A stretch of DNA of 64,000 nt from Aquabacterium fontiphilum (GCF_009909205.1 NZ_JAAAPN010000003.1:1-64000), one strand, 5' to 3'; numbered from the stretch's first letter, positions 6,659 to 14,732 are shown. Notes: generated by a model from the letters alone, not told the origin. Numbers and translations: made by a program.

Positions 6659-7909
6659 ATTTTTTGCGCTGATACGAATAATTTCCCCGAGCAGTTGATC
6701 CAGTTGATTCCTGAAGTCAACTTGAACCTTTGTTGGGGTGTCTTCCTTGGCGCGTATTTGCGTGTGTATTAAGCCGTCAGAAATATTTCGCAGAGAATTT
6801 TGAAGTTGCTCCATGCTCTTCTTGAATGACTTTGTTCCGGCGTAATTTGATGCCACCTGCGAAAACGCTTCGCAACCAAAGAGCGGTGGAATGTGATCAA
6901 TGATCGCTCGGAGTAGATAGGCCACCGAGTAGGTGCAGCTATTTAAGTTGGCGAAGTTTAACTCCATGAGTATTTGAGCCAGCTTCGAATAGTCAAATCT
7001 GCTAGATTTGAGGGCGGATATTGCGGCTATCCGTTGCTCGGAAACATACGGTAGGGTACCGCCTTCTGTGTGTGGTTGCTCGTCAAGTCGCTTGTCTAGA
7101 GGGCTGTACATCTCTGGCGCGGGGTCCGATGTTCGGCAATAGTATTCGAGCGCACTAGCGCGGTTATAGCCTAGATGAAAGAGAACATCGCCCAACTGAA
7201 AGCCCAGGGCGGTTAAATGCATGACATATGCATGGCGAAGTGATCTCATGGTGAGCGACTTTGGCGCCCCCACTTTGTCTCTTGCTTCAGCCCAAACCCG
7301 CTGCAGCTTTTGCTCGTATAGAGGTGCGCCATCGACTTTCGCAAAAAGATAGGCTTCTTTGGCCTTGCCCTCAGACAGAAATCTTATATTTTCCCGCAGG
7401 CACACGGGAATAGCGGACAATCTGGCTTTTTGTGTTCGCTTGGGTTGTATCTTGATTTTCCAATTAGCGAGGTCGAGGTGCTTAATTTTTATGTTTATGA
7501 CCTCAAGCAACTCCAGCCCCATGCCGTATAGGCATCCGAAGGCAGTGTGTAGTGTTTTGTCTTCTACCAATGAAAGGATGGCAAGCACGTCACGCTGAGT
7601 CGGAATGAATGGATCAGCTTTGCTCCTCTTTGATTTTGGCAATGAAGATATTATCTCCGGCCTGGGGAGCACATCCTTGAAAATGAATTTGGTTGCGGCC
7701 TTGGCACTTTTTACTGATTGCTCGCTAAATCGTCTTTCCTGCAGAAACTGGAGAAATCCATTAATGTCTGCTGGCTGTAGCTTTGGCAAGCTTTTGCCCG
7801 GGAAGTGGGTGGTGAGCTTGTCGAGCCACATCACATAAGACTCTACAGTCCGGTTGCTGTAGCCCCGCCCATTCAGCGTTGCCGCAAGTTTTTCTCGATA
7901 AGTGCTCAT
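6653..7909 (-). CDS. Cassette 22: degenerate tyrosine recombinase fused to a C-terminal domain
   Basis: 418 residues. Residues 1-90 look like the SAM-like core-binding domain of tyrosine recombinases (REKLAATLNGRGYS.RTVESYV) and about 95-265 like the catalytic domain. Aligned to IntI, catalytic Arg I is Glu133 (GMGLELLE), the His of HxxR is Arg222 (MRSLRHA, Arg225 kept), and the later His is Tyr248 (LGYNR), while the Tyr nucleophile position is kept (Tyr257). It is therefore probably not a working recombinase. Residues 285-418 form another domain with SVAYLLRAIIDHIPPLFG and QLDQLLGEIIRI, which resembles a C-terminal domain of uncharacterised proteins often near defence genes. The start ATG at 7909 lies outside the neighbouring attC; stop in R''. 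Function unknown. Confidence 0.75.
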   Translation of the reverse strand: MSTYREKLAATLNGRGYSNRTVESYVMWLDKLTTHFPGKSLPKLQPADINGFLQFLQERRFSEQSVKSAKAATKFIFKDVLPRPEIISSLPKSKRSKADPFIPTQRDVLAILSLVEDKTLHTAFGCLYGMGLELLEVINIKIKHLDLANWKIKIQPKRTQKARLSAIPVCLRENIRFLSEGKAKEAYLFAKVDGAPLYEQKLQRVWAEARDKVGAPKSLTMRSLRHAYVMHLTALGFQLGDVLFHLGYNRASALEYYCRTSDPAPEMYSPLDKRLDEQPHTEGGTLPYVSEQRIAAISALKSSRFDYSKLAQILMELNFANLNSCTYSVAYLLRAIIDHIPPLFGCEAFSQVASNYAGTKSFKKSMEQLQNSLRNISDGLIHTQIRAKEDTPTKVQVDFRNQLDQLLGEIIRISAKNV

Positions 7910-7917
7910 GTGGTTAT

Positions 7918-8035
7918 GTCTAACTACCAAGGTAACCGGCGCCGGAGCCCTTCAGGGCGGAGGGTACAACCAAGGGCCATGATAATGCCGAAGGCATGGC
8001 CCTTGGTTGCGTCCGCGTTGACCTGACAGTTAGGC
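7918..8035 (-). other. attC of cassette 21
   Basis: A 118-bp majority-type site, R' gtctaac at 7918-7924 and R'' gttaggc at 8029-8035. A weaker version of the attC-flanking element follows (about 8039-8118), beginning ggcgcgcagtggaaggt. Confidence 0.92.
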
Positions 8036-8241
8036 TGGGGCGCGCAGTGGAAGGTATTGACAGTGTGGAAGTCAGCATTTTTTGGCGTTACTCTCCGCGT
8101 GTCAAGTGGCGGCTGCGGCGCGTATTGGAAGATAAGGGCGCCTGCAATAGGCATTATTGGCTTTGCGATTTATGCCTCTTTGGGTGGTTTGCGTGTAGAA
8201 TATTGATAGTGCCGTTGGTTTTAAGGTTGGTGGTTTTAGGG

Positions 8242-8556
8242 ATGAGTACAGAATTTACAAAAATTGAGAAGATTTCTCTGGTGGGCGGCGTTTTGTGTGC
8301 TGTAGCTCTTCTGGCTGTCATGTGGCGTTTTGAGCCGGGGGCAGCTTTTTGGGCTACTCGGAAAGCTGTCTGGCTGGTGTGCGTTAACTTGGGCCTATTT
8401 TTGGTTTTGAAGAGGCTTGTTGCTAAAGAGTACGTGGGCAAGGAGGGTTGGGGCGCTAAATTAATAGGCAAAATTATTGCCTTCAATAGGGCTTTCGCCT
8501 TGTTTTCTGTCGCTTTTGTTGTCGTTGTCTGCTCGGTTGAATATCTGAGAAAATGA
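8242..8556 (+). CDS. Cassette 21: inverted membrane-protein gene, unknown function
   Basis: 104 residues on the plus strand, opposite to the other cassette genes. Three hydrophobic segments (about residues 13-29, 40-57 and 80-98) predict a small inner-membrane protein with Lys-rich loops. I do not recognise the family. The start ATG at 8242 is preceded by taggg, which is close for a ribosome site, and an upstream start is possible. A gene in this orientation cannot use a Pc-type promoter in the attI region, so it must have its own; the AT-rich stretch at about 8190-8225 is a candidate. An antisense minus-strand frame here looks like a shadow. Confidence 0.55.
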   Translation: MSTEFTKIEKISLVGGVLCAVALLAVMWRFEPGAAFWATRKAVWLVCVNLGLFLVLKRLVAKEYVGKEGWGAKLIGKIIAFNRAFALFSVAFVVVVCSVEYLRK

Positions 8557-8609
8557 TTCGCATTTTGCGATGTGTCTGTGCTTGAGCGGAGATGAGCGGG
8601 CGTATGTAA

Positions 8610-8727
8610 GCCTAACTACCAAGGTAACCGGCGCCGGAGCCCTTCAGGGCGGAGGGCACAACCAAGGGCCATGAGAATGCCGAAGGCATGGCCCTTGGTT
8701 GCGTCCGCGTTGACCTGACAGTTAGGC
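8610..8727 (-). other. attC of cassette 20
   Basis: A 118-bp majority-type site, R' gcctaac at 8610-8616, R'' gttaggc at 8721-8727. The following 8728-8916 has no gene; its first 90 bases (gcgaaggagagggcctgg onwards) resemble the start of the three-copy cassettes 6, 7 and 28. Confidence 0.95.
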
Positions 8728-8916
8728 TGGGGCGCGAAGGAGAGGGCCTGGAGCACACGGCAAACTGGCCATGGTTGGATGAACAGTGATGCTGCACAGA
8801 CGCTCCCTTTGATGATTTGCTGTGATTCTGGCTGATGCTAGTGCGCGGTGGCATCACTGATTCGTGCGCTGACCGCAGGCGGACGGGCTGCCCACTTGGC
8901 ATAGGCGTGTGGCACT

Positions 8917-9246
8917 TCATTGCGGCAGTTTGACGACCACGCATCCGTGCGATCGAACTTCTGAGCCGCGAACGGATGTCCAACAAAGACTCTCGTCCAC
9001 GACGAGATAGTCCAAAACATGCCGCTGACCGTCCGGGGACGCCGCTTCCCAGTGAAACGACTGCGTTCCCCAGGTGGCGCTCCCGGAAGCAGTTGGCGGC
9101 GACAACTTGTTCAGATCGAACCCGAGCGACGCTGCGGCGGGTCCAGCCGCGTGCACAGCGTTTGCGGCGCTCATAGGCTCTGGCCGCATCACTAGCCCAG
9201 CAATGACCACACCGATCACAGCGGTCACTATGAGCATCACTCGCAT
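8917..9246 (-). CDS. Cassette 20: small exported or membrane-anchored protein
   Basis: 109 residues. Residues 1-20 are hydrophobic (MLIVTAVIGVVIAGLVM) and act as a signal peptide or single anchor, so most of the chain should lie in the periplasm. The remainder is Ala/Ser-rich and then contains FHWEAASPDGQRHVLDYLVVDESLCW and ends in CVVVKLPQ, with two Cys that could pair. I do not recognise a family. The stop is far (190 bp) from the attC, and the space between carries a partial copy of the repeat cassette sequence, so this cassette may be a hybrid. Confidence 0.6.
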   Translation of the reverse strand: MRVMLIVTAVIGVVIAGLVMRPEPMSAANAVHAAGPAAASLGFDLNKLSPPTASGSATWGTQSFHWEAASPDGQRHVLDYLVVDESLCWTSVRGSEVRSHGCVVVKLPQ

Positions 9247-9254
9247 TTGGTGCA

Positions 9255-9323
9255 GCCTAACGCCACGTTAACAGGCGACTGCCAGCGTAGCTGGTAGACG
9301 TCCTGTTGAACAACCAGTTAGGC
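9255..9323 (-). other. attC of cassette 19 (short, 69 bp)
   Basis: The cores are gcctaac (9255-9261) and gttaggc (9317-9323), with inner ttaacagg/cctgttgaa arms and a ccagcgtagctgg hairpin. Closely related in plan to the short sites of cassettes 2 and 23. Confidence 0.92.
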
Positions 9324-9359
9324 CAAAACATGAGGCAGAGAGATTTTTTAGCATTGATT

Positions 9360-10199
9360 TCATAGAACGGTAATGGTTCTCTGCTCATGGCTAATGGCGC
9401 ATCGAGCGTGGCAGTCCGCCCCGGCAAACAGTTGCCCCATGAAGTGCTCTACGACATTGCCCTTTGACCACTTAAGTACTGTTTTGATGGCGTGGGTCCC
9501 TAAGCTGGACTGGATGCGTTCCTTGCTAAGGATTAGTTCCTCGGGGATAACGACGCGATACTCGTTTATAGGATAAGGAAAGCGCGAGTTCCGAACCATG
9601 CCTGCCTCATTGACCTCATAGTAGGCGATGGCGCCATCTTGGAGTGTTTGTTCGATGTGCAGCCATCCATCTCGCATCATGTATTTGAACTTGGTCGTTT
9701 GACCCGTTTTTGTCTCATAGAAGCGCCCGACCTCAGGAGACCAGCACTCTTGTAGCTCTGGGCCAATGATTTGATACGTGCCATTTGGTTCGGCCTGAGG
9801 GACGCTCAGGAGAATTTTTTTGATCGAGGCTTGCTCTGCTGCTACTTCTTCGATGCGGCGAAGTAGCAGATCAGCGTTAAAAACGACTTCGGGAAGCTTC
9901 TCGTGAGAGCGTTTGATTTCTTGAAGTCTCGCCACGGTGTAGCGTAGTTCGTCATCGGTTTCTTTGTGATGCTCATGGCACATGAACATGAGATTGCTTG
10001 GCGCCCGACGCTCTTCATCTGTCAACAATGGGTTGTATCGTTGGCCGCCCGGCTCTGCCGCCTCAATATGGCAAAGCTCCGCCACGTAGTCATCATGCTC
10101 GTTAAGCAGCGGACGCCCGCAACCGGGAAACGCACATTGGTTCTTTGACTTAATGGCGAGATCCCGAAGTACCTCTTTTCGTATAGCAAGGCGTGACAT
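9360..10199 (-). CDS. Cassette 19: HNH endonuclease
   Basis: 279 residues; the start ATG at 10199 is chosen because upstream codons lie in the preceding attC. The N-terminal domain is an HNH nuclease: NQCAFPGCGRP (Cys22, Cys27), ELCHIEAAEPGGQRYNP (His44), RAPSNLMFMCHEHHKE (Asn69, Cys74, His77). A helical linker (about 85-135, ending ASIKKILLS) follows, then a C-terminal domain of about 140 residues rich in aromatic residues that I do not recognise. This architecture of HNH plus sensor-like domain occurs in restriction or defence proteins, but no specific target can be named. It is a single-gene cassette with a short, atypical attC. Confidence 0.8.
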   Translation of the reverse strand: MSRLAIRKEVLRDLAIKSKNQCAFPGCGRPLLNEHDDYVAELCHIEAAEPGGQRYNPLLTDEERRAPSNLMFMCHEHHKETDDELRYTVARLQEIKRSHEKLPEVVFNADLLLRRIEEVAAEQASIKKILLSVPQAEPNGTYQIIGPELQECWSPEVGRFYETKTGQTTKFKYMMRDGWLHIEQTLQDGAIAYYEVNEAGMVRNSRFPYPINEYRVVIPEELILSKERIQSSLGTHAIKTVLKWSKGNVVEHFMGQLFAGADCHARCAISHEQRTITVL

Positions 10200-10216
10200 G
10201 TGTTTGAGGGATTTTG

Positions 10217-10334
10217 GCCTAACGCCCAAGGTAAGCGGCGCCAGAGCACCGAAGGTGCGGAGGGCACCAACAAGGGCCATGAAAATGCCGAAGGCATGGC
10301 CCTTGTTGGCGTTCGCTTGACCGACCAGTTAGGC
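10217..10334 (-). other. attC of cassette 18
   Basis: 118 bp, R' gcctaac at 10217-10223, R'' gttaggc at 10328-10334, slightly divergent stem (gcccaaggtaagcgg start). Confidence 0.95.
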
Positions 10335-10919
10335 GCGCCGCTCGACCACGCCGCCGAAGTGATTTTTGTAGATGCATAAGAAGCTCTCCACTTCGTGCGC
10401 CTTAAGCGGCATAAGTGCTTCGGGCAACTCTGTCATTGGAACGTAGTCCCGATTCGTGGGTATACCCAGTCGCTTCGCTCCCACTCTAGTGCCCGCATGC
10501 AAGTAGACAAGCGTTGGTTCGTGCCCCTTATTGGCGGATATTCGGAGAGCGGTGTCGTAGGCGTAGAGTTCGCCAAGACCATGAACTTTGGACGTAACGT
10601 CCCGAACGCCCTTCAGTACTTCATCGAAGGATGTGGCCTTTTGAAACGCTCCGAGCATGCTCATGATGGCTTGCTTGCCTTGCTGTAGGCTCTCACGAGT
10701 AAGCCTGCGCTGGTGCGAGAAGCGCTTTCCTCGAGAGTCCTTCGCCAACGCTGCAAATTCAAGCGCTTGTTCTGGCGAGAGTTCTTTGAAGAACGCAAGC
10801 TCATCTCGCTCACCCAGCCTGTACGTGTCGATGAACTCCCTCACCATCGCCTCTAAGGTGATGAGGCGACGCGTTGGGGGCGAACATGTTTTCTTTGGGC
10901 TTCTTCGGCAACCAGACAT
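10329..10919 (-). CDS. Cassette 18: uncharacterised soluble protein
   Basis: 196 residues, no membrane segment. The N-terminal part is basic; a start at Met25 (MVREFIDTYRL) is also possible and would remove a basic leader. The middle is helical, and the C-terminal third has the striking block LGELYAYDTALRISANKG...TLVYLHAGTRVGAKRLG, which I have seen as a conserved block in uncharacterised bacterial proteins, often on mobile DNA; it has a helix-hairpin-helix look. No catalytic residues are clear. The stop codon lies inside the R'' core of the attC, a normal cassette arrangement. Function unknown. Confidence 0.7.
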   Translation of the reverse strand: MSGCRRSPKKTCSPPTRRLITLEAMVREFIDTYRLGERDELAFFKELSPEQALEFAALAKDSRGKRFSHQRRLTRESLQQGKQAIMSMLGAFQKATSFDEVLKGVRDVTSKVHGLGELYAYDTALRISANKGHEPTLVYLHAGTRVGAKRLGIPTNRDYVPMTELPEALMPLKAHEVESFLCIYKNHFGGVVERRA

Positions 10920-10934
10920 AGTTTCCTTTTGCGG

Positions 10935-11052
10935 GCCTAACTACCAAGGTAACCGGCGCCGGAGCCCTTCAGGGCGGAGGGTACAACCAAGGGCCATGAA
11001 AATGCCGAAGGCATGGCCCTTGGTTGCGTCCGAGTTGACCTGACAGTTAGGC
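10935..11052 (-). other. attC of cassette 17
   Basis: A 118-bp majority-type site, R' gcctaac at 10935-10941, R'' gttaggc at 11046-11052. Confidence 0.95.
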
Positions 11053-11055
11053 TGG

Positions 11056-11129
11056 GGCGCGGAGTGGAAGGTTTTGATAGCACTACGGCCTGCATTTTGG
11101 GTGTTGCACTTCACGTGTCAATCCGAGCT
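11056..11129 (-). repeat. attC-flanking conserved element (cassette 17 copy)
   Basis: 74 bp from ggcgcgga to tccgagct, containing gtgttgcacttcacgtgtcaa. The ends are near-complementary (one mismatch), as in the other copies. Confidence 0.75.
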
Positions 11130-11179
11130 TTGGGCCGTATAGGTGTTGGCGCCGGTGTGACTGGTTAGATGGCTTTGCA

Positions 11180-11704
11180 TCATTTGTCAGTGGTCTCCAT
11201 CGTGAATGACCGGCCGTACAAGCATTCGTATTTAACTTTCATGTTTGCACGATTGAGAAGCTCCATAAAAGCTTGTTCGTTCTGCTTTTTCATGCCGGGC
11301 AAGAAGATGCGCGCAACCTCAATCGTTGCTTGGCTCGGCACCGATGATCCGATTCCCGGAAGTGACTGAGCTTGAACCTGATAGTCTCTAGTCCCCTTGA
11401 GCAGATGGTCTGCCACTTGCTCCACCGGATCGATTGGGCGCAGGCCAAAGCGCCGCTTATCAATAAAAAACTGAATGTCTTTGATGATGGCGGGGCCTAT
11501 GCCATTGTTCTTGATGTGCAGATGGAGAGTAAGGCCTGCATCGGTCCATTTTCGGTGTGTATCCCAGACCAGATGAGGCTTGACCGACAACCGGTTGTGT
11601 TGGCGACTAAGCCATGCCTGATACATGGTCAGGCTAAGCGCAGACAGCGCCAGAACTGATTCGAGGGTTACCTCGACACTTCCGATGGAGGCCAGTGTTG
11701 TCAT
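11180..11704 (-). CDS. Cassette 17: membrane-anchored protein, unknown function
   Basis: 174 residues. A hydrophobic N-terminal segment (about residues 12-30, VTLESVLALSALSLTMYQAWL) is followed by RQHNRLSVKPHL and a beta-rich region with TLHLHIKNNGIGPAIIKDIQFFIDKRR. The pattern one N-terminal helix, then SVKPxL and LxLxNxGxGPAxIxxxxFxxD, is a recurring one in bacterial single-pass proteins with an Ig-like soluble domain. The specific family and function are unknown. Similar proteins are common in integron arrays. The stop lies 50 bp from the conserved attC-flanking element. Confidence 0.65.
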   Translation of the reverse strand: MTTLASIGSVEVTLESVLALSALSLTMYQAWLSRQHNRLSVKPHLVWDTHRKWTDAGLTLHLHIKNNGIGPAIIKDIQFFIDKRRFGLRPIDPVEQVADHLLKGTRDYQVQAQSLPGIGSSVPSQATIEVARIFLPGMKKQNEQAFMELLNRANMKVKYECLYGRSFTMETTDK

Positions 11705-11708
11705 GAAA

Positions 11709-11826
11709 GCCTAACTACCAAGGTAACCGGCGCCGGAGCCCTTCAGGGCGGAGGGCACAACCAAAGGCCATGAGAATGCCGAAGGCATGGCCCTTGGTTG
11801 CGTCCGCGTTGACCTGACAGTTAGGC
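11709..11826 (-). other. attC of cassette 16
   Basis: A 118-bp majority-type site, R' gcctaac at 11709-11715, R'' gttaggc at 11820-11826. One arm carries a mismatch (ccaaaggccat rather than ccaagggccat). Confidence 0.95.
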
Positions 11827-11829
11827 TGG

Positions 11830-11905
11830 GGCGCAGAGTGGAGGGTTTGTGCATTACGACTACCTAAAATTCTGGGTGTTGCACTTGACGTGTCAATCCG
11901 TGCTG
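11830..11905 (-). repeat. attC-flanking conserved element (cassette 16 copy)
   Basis: 76 bp beginning ggcgcagagtggagggtt and containing ggtgttgcacttgacgtgtcaa. It is more diverged than the copies of cassettes 8 and 17. Confidence 0.65.
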
Positions 11906-11935
11906 GTGACAGATGCGCAATCCCTAGCGCTATCC

Positions 11936-12292
11936 CTAAACATGTTTGTTGGATTTGATCCGAGCCGTGATGCAGAAGCACAGTTGATCTGTTGTGCCAG
12001 CATTTTCGCTTTCCCAGCTTGCTGCATCCTCTGCAATTCCTTGGCGAGTGATGCGCGCAGCTTCTTTGGGTGTTTGGTCGTGAAGTGAGATTGACGAATA
12101 CTTCCCTGCGCTTCCATGTCCAACGCGCCCGTCCGCGCACTTGACCCACCCCTCCCAACCGAGAATGTGAAAGCCGGCACCTTCGAGAAGGTCGATCGCT
12201 CGTAGTGCCTCTGCCAGTGGCAACACGACCTCGCGACTAGAGATCGACTTGTGCGATAGGTCGGTAGGTAAGGCGGACAGTGCTTCGTTCAT
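11936..12292 (-). CDS. Cassette 16: uncharacterised cassette protein
   Basis: 118 residues, soluble, no signal peptide. The central block EGAGFHILGWEGWVKCADGRVGHG followed by a helix (TPKEAARITRQGIAEDAASWE) and C-terminal LCFCITARI is a pattern I associate with hypothetical proteins found repeatedly in integron cassettes. No catalytic motif is visible; the GWEGW and two aromatic turns may form a small binding fold. Its attC-flanking element lies 30 bp after the stop. Function is unknown and the family name is not recalled, so no activity is claimed. Confidence 0.65.
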   Translation of the reverse strand: MNEALSALPTDLSHKSISSREVVLPLAEALRAIDLLEGAGFHILGWEGWVKCADGRVGHGSAGKYSSISLHDQTPKEAARITRQGIAEDAASWESENAGTTDQLCFCITARIKSNKHV

Positions 12293-12296
12293 GAGA

Positions 12297-12412
12297 GCCT
12301 AACTACAAGTTAACCGGCGCCGGAGCCCGAAGGGCGTAGGGCACCAACATGGGCCATCAAAATCGCGAAGCGATGGCCCATGTTGGCGTCCGCGTTGAAC
12401 GTAACGTTAGGC
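12297..12412 (-). other. attC of cassette 15
   Basis: 116 bp, R' gcctaac at 12297-12303, R'' gttaggc at 12406-12412. The stem is somewhat diverged (tgggccatc/gatggccca-type arms). Confidence 0.93.
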
Positions 12413-12487
12413 TGGGGCGCGTAGGCAGAAAATTTCAAGTACGCAAAATTACTTACGGATTGGGCATTCATGCGAATATGAACAATT

Positions 12488-13009
12488 TTAGCCGGTAGGC
12501 TGAATTTCTCGCGTAACCGCAGCGATTTTCAACTGCTCAACAGCGATTGCCAGAAATTTTGTTGCTAACTCTACACTTCCGAGGCGGGGATCAATTGATG
12601 CTTTGCTCAGTGCAGTAGTCATGTTCTCCCATATCTGAATTTTATTTATCAGATAAGGCGCAGAGGCGGCAGCGGCTGCAGTGGCTAGCTCAAGGCGGTG
12701 CTTGAGCTCTCCGTATTGGTACTGTCGTGTTTCCTCGCTGTCCGTCGAGCAGGAAATTTGAATGCGTGCATCGTTTAGAAACTGAAGCGTTTCTTCAAAT
12801 GTGGCGAGTGCGCGAGAAGCGACAATGTTCTGTGTCATTTCGTTTCGCGCTCTTTGTGCTTTGATTGCGTATTTCCATGACAGTGTTGCGCCACCAATGG
12901 ACGCAAGCGCTGCGAAGCCTTGGACAAGAGGTAACCAATGCGAGAACCAATTTAGTAGATCTTCCATCTGCGTGCGAATTTTGTTGAGTATCGTTTGGCG
13001 TAATTTCAA
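12488..13009 (-). CDS. Cassette 15: single-pass membrane protein, helical cytoplasmic domain
   Basis: 173 residues. One hydrophobic segment at about residues 26-46 (LPLVQGFAALASIGGATLSW) is followed by a long helical region (YAIKAQRARNEMTQNIVASRALATFEETLQFL and on), which could form a coiled coil. The layout (N-terminal basic helix, one membrane pass, cytoplasmic or periplasmic helices) is frequent in DUF4760-like small proteins, but I cannot assign a family. There is no enzymatic motif. It sits directly downstream of the attC of cassette 14 in the array direction. Confidence 0.65.
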   Translation of the reverse strand: MKLRQTILNKIRTQMEDLLNWFSHWLPLVQGFAALASIGGATLSWKYAIKAQRARNEMTQNIVASRALATFEETLQFLNDARIQISCSTDSEETRQYQYGELKHRLELATAAAAASAPYLINKIQIWENMTTALSKASIDPRLGSVELATKFLAIAVEQLKIAAVTREIQPTG

Positions 13010-13012
13010 GAG

Positions 13013-13130
13013 GCCTAACTACCAAGGTAACCGGCGCCGGAGCCCGTCAGGGCGGAGGGCACAACCAAGGGCCATGAAAATGCCGAAGGCATGGCCCTTG
13101 GTTGCGTCCGCGTTGACCTGACAGTTAGGC
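13013..13130 (-). other. attC of cassette 14
   Basis: A 118-bp majority-type site, R' gcctaac at 13013-13019, R'' gttaggc at 13124-13130. Confidence 0.95.
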
Positions 13131-13176
13131 TGGGGAGCGAAGGCACGGGTTTGCATTTTTACATTGGACTTAGAAG

Positions 13177-14025
13177 TTAATTGCCAATACTCTCGATTGC
13201 AAAGTTTACGAACGCAGAGCAACAGACTAACATGAACTTGGCGTCAGCTTTTGTCAGGTTGCCCTCATCAAGAAGTGCGTGCCGTATGCCCTCAGCATCA
13301 TTCGTATAACCGTACAAAGACGAAAATGCGCTCTTCAGGGCTGGGTGAAGCTTCTTAGATCGCTCCAGCTCTTTGAGGATTGCTCCGAGAGTGCCAGAGT
13401 CATCGCCTGTCAGCTTCCGGGCTAACGATTCGACTGCGCTAATGCTTTCTTTTATCGAGTTGCGGAAGTCGGGGTTTTTTCTATCGGAAAGTAAATCAAG
13501 TGCTGCACGGAGGTGCGTCTTGGCTCCGCGGTAGTCTTCGGCAATAGATAAAGCTTCTTCGACGGTACTTATTTCTTCCGCCGACGTAATTTCACAGATG
13601 CGATCATTGACAAAGCGATAAGCGGAGTTTTCTCTTTCAAGGTAGCTGTTGGCGAGTTCAATAAACCTTGCCTTTTGCTGCTCAGGTCCGTAGTTGGCAA
13701 CAAACTCAACGAAGTCGTAGACTTCGTACCATTCGGCCTGGAAAAAGTGCTTCCGGAGACGCTCGTAGCAATTTCCCCAGTACTGATCAATCGTGTCCGT
13801 TGGTTGCTTGAAGTAATGAAGCCAAAAGCAGATAACTAGGCTGTGCAGGTTTGAGTTTTTTACATAGTCAGACCGGCCGTAAGAGCCGCCCCCAGGAGAT
13901 CGGTATGTGTCCCAATAGCACAGGGATAAAAGGCTCCATAATGAATTACGAAGCTCATCATCAATGGCTTCTCGCTGAGCCAACTTTGTCGCAGGAGTTA
14001 ATCCTGCTCGCTGTGAAAAGCGCAT
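13177..14025 (-). CDS. Cassette 14: AbiJ-like abortive infection protein
   Basis: 282 residues. The N-terminus MRFSQRAGL...AIDDELRNSLWSLL matches the pattern of the AbiJ N-terminal domain type 4 (start of the F S x R x G ... DELRNxLWN kind). The C-terminal part has FRNSIKESISAVESLARKLTGD and LHPALKSAFSSLYGYTNDAEGIRHA, typical of the HEPN-like effector part of AbiJ relatives. Known family role: abortive-infection or toxin-type phage defence, with HEPN domains acting as RNases. A canonical R-x4-6-H motif is not certain: the RHA near residue 250 is one candidate. It is a stand-alone cassette gene; no antitoxin is seen. Confidence 0.72.
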   Translation of the reverse strand: MRFSQRAGLTPATKLAQREAIDDELRNSLWSLLSLCYWDTYRSPGGGSYGRSDYVKNSNLHSLVICFWLHYFKQPTDTIDQYWGNCYERLRKHFFQAEWYEVYDFVEFVANYGPEQQKARFIELANSYLERENSAYRFVNDRICEITSAEEISTVEEALSIAEDYRGAKTHLRAALDLLSDRKNPDFRNSIKESISAVESLARKLTGDDSGTLGAILKELERSKKLHPALKSAFSSLYGYTNDAEGIRHALLDEGNLTKADAKFMLVCCSAFVNFAIESIGN

Positions 14026-14068
14026 GTTCTTTAGAGCCTATCGAATTTTGGTGGAGCTGAAAACCAAA

Positions 14069-14186
14069 GCCTAACTACCAAGGTAACCGGCGCCGGAGCC
14101 CGCCAGGGCGGAGGGCACAAGCAAGGGCCATGAAAATGCCGAAGGCATGGCCCTTGGTTGCGTCCGCGTTGACCTGACAGTTAGGC
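14069..14186 (-). other. attC of cassette 13
   Basis: A 118-bp majority-type site, R' gcctaac at 14069-14075, R'' gttaggc at 14180-14186. The next bases (gcgaaggagagagcatgg) resemble the flank of cassettes 6, 7, 9, 20 and 28. Confidence 0.95.
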
Positions 14187-14300
14187 TGGGGCGCGAAGGA
14201 GAGAGCATGGAGTAAGGCGAAAACATGCTGGGCTTGATTAATTTCAGCCTTGAAGTGCAATTCACTTTGCATTCAAGTTCGGGTTCGCGGGGTAAAAAGT

Positions 14301-14732
14301 TTAAGGGCCGGACGAGTAAGCGAGAATAAGAGCTGCTAAGCTGGGGGTTGTGACTAATGCTATGCTTGTGATTGTTTGCTTCGATTGCCGATAATATAAC
14401 CGGCAAAGGGTCGCTGCCGGAAGAAAAGCAAACCACCACCAGCTAGCCATGATGGTTTGAGCCCAATTCGGTGTTTGACCATAATCCGGGCCCCCGTAGG
14501 GGCGGAGTGCCTCGTATAAACGCTTCCACTGTTCTGCTGTTATGGGGGTTCCCGGGTTCTCTTTGATAATTTTTTGCGCCTCTTCCGGCCACGCATCCGT
14601 ATTCACTCTGTGACCGTTCGATGGGAAGGTAATAAATTGAGCTAGCAGCATTGAGATAAATAATAAAATTACACCGAGGCCTGCCGCTTTAATCGTGGAT
14701 ACATGCAAATTCTTGGGTAATGATTGTGTCAT
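14301..14732 (-). CDS. Cassette 13: two-to-three-pass membrane protein
   Basis: 143 residues. Hydrophobic segments lie at about residues 15-36 (AAGLGVILLFISMLLAQFI), 95-112 (MASWWWFAFLPAATLCRL) and 120-140 (TSIALVTTPSLAALILAY). Between the first two is a soluble loop of about 55 residues with EEAQKIIKENPGTPITAEQWKRLYEAL, which should face the periplasm. I do not recognise the family; no active-site pattern is visible. Base composition is AT-rich relative to the chromosome, which fits recent acquisition. Confidence 0.65.
   Translation of the reverse strand: MTQSLPKNLHVSTIKAAGLGVILLFISMLLAQFITFPSNGHRVNTDAWPEEAQKIIKENPGTPITAEQWKRLYEALRPYGGPDYGQTPNWAQTIMASWWWFAFLPAATLCRLYYRQSKQTITSIALVTTPSLAALILAYSSGP

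Noticed and set aside
7960..8035. Reading frames through the attC sites (for example starting MALGCVRVDLTVRLGR or ending in LRRRLPW)
   Set aside because: These frames recur because the attC sequence recurs. They extend cassette genes artificially upstream or cross cassette borders and are not independent genes.
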